Positions 59,983-64,000 of a stretch of 64,000 nucleotides of DNA are shown piece after piece. The number at the start of each line of letters is the position of its first letter. The first letter of the stretch is position 1. The stretch is taken from NCBI GenBank assembly GCA_963676655.2, contig CAXXKX010000003.1, positions 1,550,001 through 1,614,000 of the forward strand, written 5' to 3'. The position numbers were made by a program, and so were the translations under genes. The notes below the pieces were generated by a model. The model saw only the letters and a list, made by a program, of their open reading frames with translations. It had not been told where the DNA came from and made no database searches. This DNA is from G963676655 sp963676655 (lineage in GTDB: Bacteria > Verrucomicrobiota > Lentisphaeria > Victivallales > Victivallaceae).

Positions 59983-61821
59983 ATGTGTGGAATAGTTGGC
60001 TATATCGGCAGTCGGGACGTGGTTGAAGTCCTGATCGGCGGCCTTGAAAAATTGGAATACCGCGGTTATGACTCAGCCGGCATCGCGGTATTCGATAAAA
60101 AGAATATCCGCTGTGTAAAACAATCCGGTAAAGTTGCCGCCGTTAAAACCAAAATTGAAAGTGAATGGCCGGAATATACCAATGCCGGTTCTCCTGGAAT
60201 TGCGCATACCCGTTGGGCTACTCATGGACCGCCGACCACTGAAAACTCCCACCCTCACCTCGATGCGTCCGGACGCTTTGCGATTGTGCATAACGGGATT
60301 GTTGAAAACTATGGCGCGCTGAAAAGCCATCTGATCGGCAAAGGACACTCCTTCGCTTCGGAAACCGATTCTGAAGTAATCGCCAACCTGATTGCCGAAT
60401 GTTATGAGGGCGACCTGTTTAAAGCCACTGCAGCGGCATTGAAACAGCTTGAAGGCACATTCGGGCTGGCGGTTATTTCCACCACGGAACCAGACTTGAT
60501 GATCGTAGCACGGCGCGGCAGCGCCATTGCTATCGGAGTCGGCAATAATGAAGTAATAGTTGCCAGCGACATCTCCGCTCTACTGGCTTATACCAGCCGG
60601 GTTATTTTCCTGGATGACGACGATATTGCACTGATTCGCAAAGACGATATCGACATCAGGGACCTGAACAACGTCCCGGTTGCCCGGGAAATAGCCCATA
60701 TCGACTGGACCCCGGATTCTGCTGAAAAAGGCGGCTACGAACATTTCATGCTTAAAGAGATCAATGAACAGCCTAACGCGGTCGGAAACGCCATTCGAGG
60801 ACGTATTGACCTTAAACGCGGATCAGGAATATTCTCCGGACTCGACCTTGATCCCCGGGAAATGGCAGCGATCAATCGGATTGTTCTCCCGGCCTGTGGG
60901 ACCAGTATGCACGCCGCAATGGTTGGCGAATACTACTTTGAAGACATGGCCGGCATTCCAACCCAGGTTGAACAAGCGGCGGAATTTCGCTGCCGGAATC
61001 CGATAATCGAACCCAATACGCTGGTAATCCCGGTAAGCCAGTCCGGCGAAACCGCCGATACTTTAACCGCATTGCGCGAGGCGGCGGAAAAAGGCGCATT
61101 AGTCGCGGCAATCTGTAACGTCGTCGGTTCATCCATCGCCCGGGAAGCAGGACGCGGGATTTATCTCCACGCCGGCCCGGAAATCAGTGTAGCATCAACC
61201 AAAGCATTTACCTGTCAGACAGCGGTCCTGCTCCTGATGGCATTGAAGTTTGCCCGTGGCAGAAGAATGTCCTGTGAAACCGGACTGGAAATAGCCGAAG
61301 AAATCGCCAGAATTCCGGCTCTGATAGAAGAAACCCTGAAACAGGCGGATAATATCGCGAAAATCGCTGAAACATTCAAAGATGTCAGAAGCTGTTTTTA
61401 TATCGGTCGCGGCTATTTGTATCCAGCCGCCCTTGAAGGCGCATTAAAGCTCAAGGAAATCAGTTATATCCATGCCGAGGGTTATCATGCGGCGGAACTC
61501 AAACACGGCCCCATCGCACTGCTTGAGGAAACCGTGCCGGTAATCGCGTTGGCAAATGATATTCCGGGACGTGACAAGGTTATAGGCAATATTCAGGAAT
61601 GCAAGGCCAGAAAATCCCCGGTAATCGTAACCGCCACGATCGGAGATGGTGAAATCGCCGCCTTGGCGGATGAAGTAATCTGGATTCCCCCGTGCAGTAA
61701 ATATGTCGCGCCGATCCTGACAGTCGTTGCCTTACAGGTATTCAGCTATTATGCCGCAAAAGCACGGGGCTGCGAAATAGATCAGCCCCGCAATCTCGCA
61801 AAAAGCGTCACCGTGGAATAA
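59983..61821 (+). CDS. glmS: Glutamine-fructose-6-phosphate aminotransferase
   Basis: A 612-residue enzyme making glucosamine-6-phosphate for peptidoglycan and LPS. Cys2 (MCGIVGYIGSRD) is the glutamine-hydrolysing nucleophile. HTRWATHGPPTTENSHPH and NGIVENYGALK are in the amidotransferase part. Two SIS domains follow (ACGTSMHAAMVGEYYFED; IPVSQSGETADTL), ending in EIDQPRNLAKSVTVE as usual. Length is standard. The 87-base gap upstream is too short for a glmS ribozyme and no such fold is evident. Confidence 0.97.
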   Translation: MCGIVGYIGSRDVVEVLIGGLEKLEYRGYDSAGIAVFDKKNIRCVKQSGKVAAVKTKIESEWPEYTNAGSPGIAHTRWATHGPPTTENSHPHLDASGRFAIVHNGIVENYGALKSHLIGKGHSFASETDSEVIANLIAECYEGDLFKATAAALKQLEGTFGLAVISTTEPDLMIVARRGSAIAIGVGNNEVIVASDISALLAYTSRVIFLDDDDIALIRKDDIDIRDLNNVPVAREIAHIDWTPDSAEKGGYEHFMLKEINEQPNAVGNAIRGRIDLKRGSGIFSGLDLDPREMAAINRIVLPACGTSMHAAMVGEYYFEDMAGIPTQVEQAAEFRCRNPIIEPNTLVIPVSQSGETADTLTALREAAEKGALVAAICNVVGSSIAREAGRGIYLHAGPEISVASTKAFTCQTAVLLLMALKFARGRRMSCETGLEIAEEIARIPALIEETLKQADNIAKIAETFKDVRSCFYIGRGYLYPAALEGALKLKEISYIHAEGYHAAELKHGPIALLEETVPVIALANDIPGRDKVIGNIQECKARKSPVIVTATIGDGEIAALADEVIWIPPCSKYVAPILTVVALQVFSYYAAKARGCEIDQPRNLAKSVTVE

Positions 61822-61828
61822 GCCGGTT

Positions 61829-63289
61829 TTATTTTTTTGCGTTCATCTGCTCCAGCTGACGCTGGGTCGGCAGTGCGTTGAGCAGAAACAAGACATTGTC
61901 CTTAAATGGCGGAGCCGTAGTAATTCCCATGTGGGCTGCTCGCAACTGGATCATACTTCGCCAGTCAATCGGACTGCTGAAGTAAGGCGCTTCTTTTTCG
62001 GCCCGCTCGTCAAACAGCGCGCTTGATTCAGTGACTTTGCCATCACCGGGAGCGAACTCAACTACTTTCAATTCACCCGTTTTTGGGTCCACAGTAGCCC
62101 GGCGTGTTGTCTTGACCGCATTACCAAGCACCAGATAAAGCCTGACATCTTTGGGCGGTTGGGCCTTGACTGCCATCACTTCGATGAATTTTTTTGCGCG
62201 TTTAAGGCATTTGTCAAGATGGTCAAGAGCTATACGCCTTCTTTCGTTCTTATCCTTGACGTCAGGTAATAATATCTGCAGGTTGCCATCCTGTTTCGGG
62301 TCGGCCAGACCCCATTTAAATTTTTTCCAAATATTTACATCAAAATAATCAACCGCCTTTTTCTGGTCGTCGGCATAAACAACCGGGCGTCTTGCCGCAA
62401 CCGGCATCATCTGGTAATATGTCGGCCAGGTTCCAAGCACGGCCGGCGGCAGAGGCGGCGTGGGAATGCCGCGCTGCATTTCCAGAATCGTATCGAGATA
62501 TCCGGCATTGGGGGTTCCGAGAATAATTACACGGTCAACATAATTACTGCCGGCCCAGGTAATCTTCGCATTTTTACCTTCAGGCGGCAAATCGGCGGCT
62601 CCGAAACGAAGATAATAACGCGACACAAGTCCCCCCATCGAATGACCGATCAGGTCAAACTGGACATCATAATCTTTAATACCATAGCACAGTCGGTATT
62701 GTTCCTGCATATATTTTCTTTTCTGAAGGACAAATTTATGCAGCTTTGCCGCGTTCCATTGCAGGTCGCGACGCCAGTCATAGGCAAACAAGAACAAGGT
62801 ATTATAGGTTCTGCCGGGAGCCAGCGGAAAACCTTCCGGCTGAAACCCGCCGCTTTTAAGCACATCGATCAGATTAAGATAAGCATTCTCTCTAAAATTG
62901 ATTCCCATGATCTTAATGGTCACCGTTTCGAGCATGCCGTCCGGCACGGTATTGTCATTAAGATCTTTCAACGGCTTACCGATCGCCATCGGAACCGCCA
63001 GGCCGCGCATTCTTTCATCGGACACGGTAAAACCGTTTATGCCTCTGAATTTACCCCAGACGTTTTGTCCTGTTTTTTTATCAATCAAATTTGCGCCAAG
63101 AAATCCATGCACAATAATAATCGGATTGCGATATATCCCCTGGTAATTATTTTCCATTTTCTCGATCGGCCCCTCAATGGCATCGGAAAATTTTTCGTTT
63201 GAGGTATAAGAACCTGTCGCGCTGCAACCGGCAACAATTATCGCAATTGCCGCCCCCCCTAAAAAAATGCTCACCATTGCTTTGAACAT
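61829..63289 (-). CDS. Lipase/esterase lipoprotein (LCAT/PGAP1-like alpha/beta hydrolase)
   Basis: A 486-residue lipoprotein. The lipobox is IIVAGC (Cys at about residue 22). The alpha/beta hydrolase fold shows IIIVHGFLGANLIDKKTG, FAYDWRRDLQWNAAKL and the nucleophile elbow FDLIGHSMGGLVSRYY, followed by VDRVIILGTPNAGYLDTI. These match the lecithin-cholesterol acyltransferase-like and PGAP1-like groups. Catalytic His and Asp cannot be assigned with certainty. AAGGAAGG precedes the ATG. It may degrade or remodel lipids at the outer membrane. Convergent with glmS (7 bases). Confidence 0.88.
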   Translation of the reverse strand: MFKAMVSIFLGGAAIAIIVAGCSATGSYTSNEKFSDAIEGPIEKMENNYQGIYRNPIIIVHGFLGANLIDKKTGQNVWGKFRGINGFTVSDERMRGLAVPMAIGKPLKDLNDNTVPDGMLETVTIKIMGINFRENAYLNLIDVLKSGGFQPEGFPLAPGRTYNTLFLFAYDWRRDLQWNAAKLHKFVLQKRKYMQEQYRLCYGIKDYDVQFDLIGHSMGGLVSRYYLRFGAADLPPEGKNAKITWAGSNYVDRVIILGTPNAGYLDTILEMQRGIPTPPLPPAVLGTWPTYYQMMPVAARRPVVYADDQKKAVDYFDVNIWKKFKWGLADPKQDGNLQILLPDVKDKNERRRIALDHLDKCLKRAKKFIEVMAVKAQPPKDVRLYLVLGNAVKTTRRATVDPKTGELKVVEFAPGDGKVTESSALFDERAEKEAPYFSSPIDWRSMIQLRAAHMGITTAPPFKDNVLFLLNALPTQRQLEQMNAKK

Positions 63290-63433
63290 ACTTTTCCTTC
63301 CTTTTTTCCTTAACTTAAAAACGAACTTGTCGCCTCTTATCGCTTAATGTAGCACCTTTAACGACCGTGTCAATCAATGATTAAATGATGCTTATAAAAT
63401 AAGTCTATGCAGAAATAGGTCCGAAAAAATTCG

Positions 63434-63449
63434 ATTTCCCATGGGAAAT
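63434..63449. promoter_or_regulatory. Perfect 16-bp palindrome
   Basis: ATTTCCCATGGGAAAT is a perfect inverted repeat in a gene-free gap upstream of the lipase. The size is that of a dimeric regulator site. No adjacent regulator gene is visible. Confidence 0.5.
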
Positions 63450-63742
63450 AAGCTTTTGCTCTTTGTATACTATATGCGTGACGAAATTTAACTTTTTATG
63501 TGATGATGGCGGATGCAGAATTGCTTTTTGTAAGTTTTTGGCTAGCAGAGCCAACCATAAATATACAAGGAGCGATCCGGCGCCGTCGGGACACGAAAAA
63601 AAGTTTATATTTCAAGTGTATAAAATATAACATGAATCATTTTGAGAACTAGTCAAAACTTTTTCACAGTCAAGTTGCCATCCGACACATATTTACAAAA
63701 ACTTCAGCTAAGTCATTGTAAACAAACAATTTATTTTTTATT

Positions 63743-63762
63743 TATATTCAAGCTGTCTGACT
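63743..63762 (-). repeat. Dispersed 20-bp motif, copy E
   Basis: AGTCAGACAGCTTGAATATA on the minus strand, 34 bases past the stop of the last gene, close to copies A and B. Confidence 0.55.
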
Positions 63763-63795
63763 ATATTAATATATTAATCTGACTATATTAAAAAG

Positions 63796-64000
63796 TTAAT
63801 CCGCATCACTATCCTCGCCATCTCCTTGCCAAATCATGGAATCTTCAGGATAGGCCGGTGGATTTTCCCAATCAACACTCCATTTCGGACGCCGCCGGAA
63901 TTTTTCACGGAACTTATTCTGCAACACACCACGAGCTTCCAAACTGATCATACAAGCCCTTGTACAACCACGCGCACCGCAAATAGCCTGACCTGAACCA
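63796..64000 (-). CDS. C-terminus of a Cys-rich protein, probably iron-sulphur (partial)
   Basis: The minus strand from the right edge encodes about 67 residues with a stop at 63796-63798; the start lies outside the window. The readable part begins GSGQAICGARGCTRACMISL and ends in a basic FRRRPKW stretch and an acidic tail. Three Cys in C-x4-C-x3-C spacing suggest the last part of a 4Fe-4S binding site of a ferredoxin-like or QueG-like protein. This is tentative; I cannot name the family. Codon use and the stop look like a real gene. Confidence 0.55.
   Translation of the reverse strand, partial: GSGQAICGARGCTRACMISLEARGVLQNKFREKFRRRPKWSVDWENPPAYPEDSMIWQGDGEDSDAD

Larger units (their letters stand above)
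63290..63795. other. 506-base gene-free gap
   Basis: AT-rich DNA. It holds a perfect 16-bp palindrome ATTTCCCATGGGAAAT (63434-63449), copy E of the dispersed motif (minus strand 63743-63762), and a direct repeat of TCTGACTATATTAA at 63756-63769 and 63778-63791. A 49-codon reading frame (63503-63652) has no ribosome-binding site and no similarity I can see; I do not call it. The lipase promoter must lie near 63300-63400 on the minus strand, but I cannot fix it. Confidence 0.5.

Noticed and set aside
63503..63652. 49-codon ORF in the right-hand gap
   Set aside because: No ribosome-binding site, ordinary AT-rich composition, and no similarity I can recognise.

Overview
The window looks like a chromosomal segment of an anaerobic, Gram-negative bacterium. 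The Gram-negative envelope is shown by LptD, HldD and an outer-membrane style lipoprotein set. Anaerobic life is suggested by a class III (glycyl-radical) ribonucleotide reductase with its activase and a corrinoid/siroheme-directed tetrapyrrole operon. The mix (RAYT transposase, fused heme genes, twin glycoside hydrolases, UroD-like protein, many TTG/GTG starts) resembles the PVC superphylum, perhaps Lentisphaerota or relatives. That placement is inference from gene content, not a phylogeny. No tRNA, rRNA, CRISPR array or prophage was seen.

Layout. 1-2 kb: a secreted protein and a UDP-N-acetylhexosamine dehydrogenase. 2.1-5.4 kb: an NrdR-boxed nrd operon in which the NrdD glycyl-radical loop is a separate 49-residue protein. 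5.4-7.8 kb: a UroD-like protein and purB. 8-12.9 kb: a PadR regulator with a palindromic operator driving two large paralogous membrane proteins. 13-14.9 kb: a Schlafen/AlbA-type protein and a small membrane protein. 14.9-22.1 kb: seven nucleotide-sugar genes on the minus strand (wbpP-like, uxs, fcl, gmd, DegT aminotransferase, rfbB, epimerase) with no glycosyltransferase. 22.5-24.4 kb: a RAYT transposase and a secreted protein.

24.5-35.3 kb: a plus-strand sugar-acid cluster of IclR, SDR, GH-like protein, metallo-beta-lactamase-fold protein, two clan GH-A hydrolases, enolase-superfamily dehydratase, SDR and a second dehydratase. None has a signal peptide, so I infer cytosolic oxidative breakdown of an imported oligosaccharide. 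35.4-41.2 kb: a minus-strand operon met8-hemA / hemC-cobA-hemD / hemB / hemL, with two multi-domain fusions and apparently missing domains, divergent from the corrinoid adenosyltransferase cobO. 42-47.4 kb: membrane proteins, a C45-type acyltransferase homologue, MscS, a flippase-like protein and a methyltransferase. 47.6-53.7 kb: an odd long MDR dehydrogenase, lptD, hldD and larB. 53.8-59.9 kb: a lineage-specific membrane protein, pdxJ, pilT, a broken four-helix-bundle gene inside inverted words, a solute-binding protein and an ankyrin lipoprotein. 60-63.3 kb: glmS and a lipase lipoprotein. At the right edge is the end of a Cys-rich protein.

The non-coding DNA is informative. Short tandem words with periods of 7, 9 or 11 bp sit directly at or just after stop codons at six loci. 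A 20-bp motif recurs five times between genes. Three REP-like hairpins match the expected substrate of the RAYT transposase. The most interesting items are the split NrdD, the HemC without its cofactor domain, the stop-codon-associated words, the word-flanked four-helix-bundle gene, and the sugar-acid cluster.
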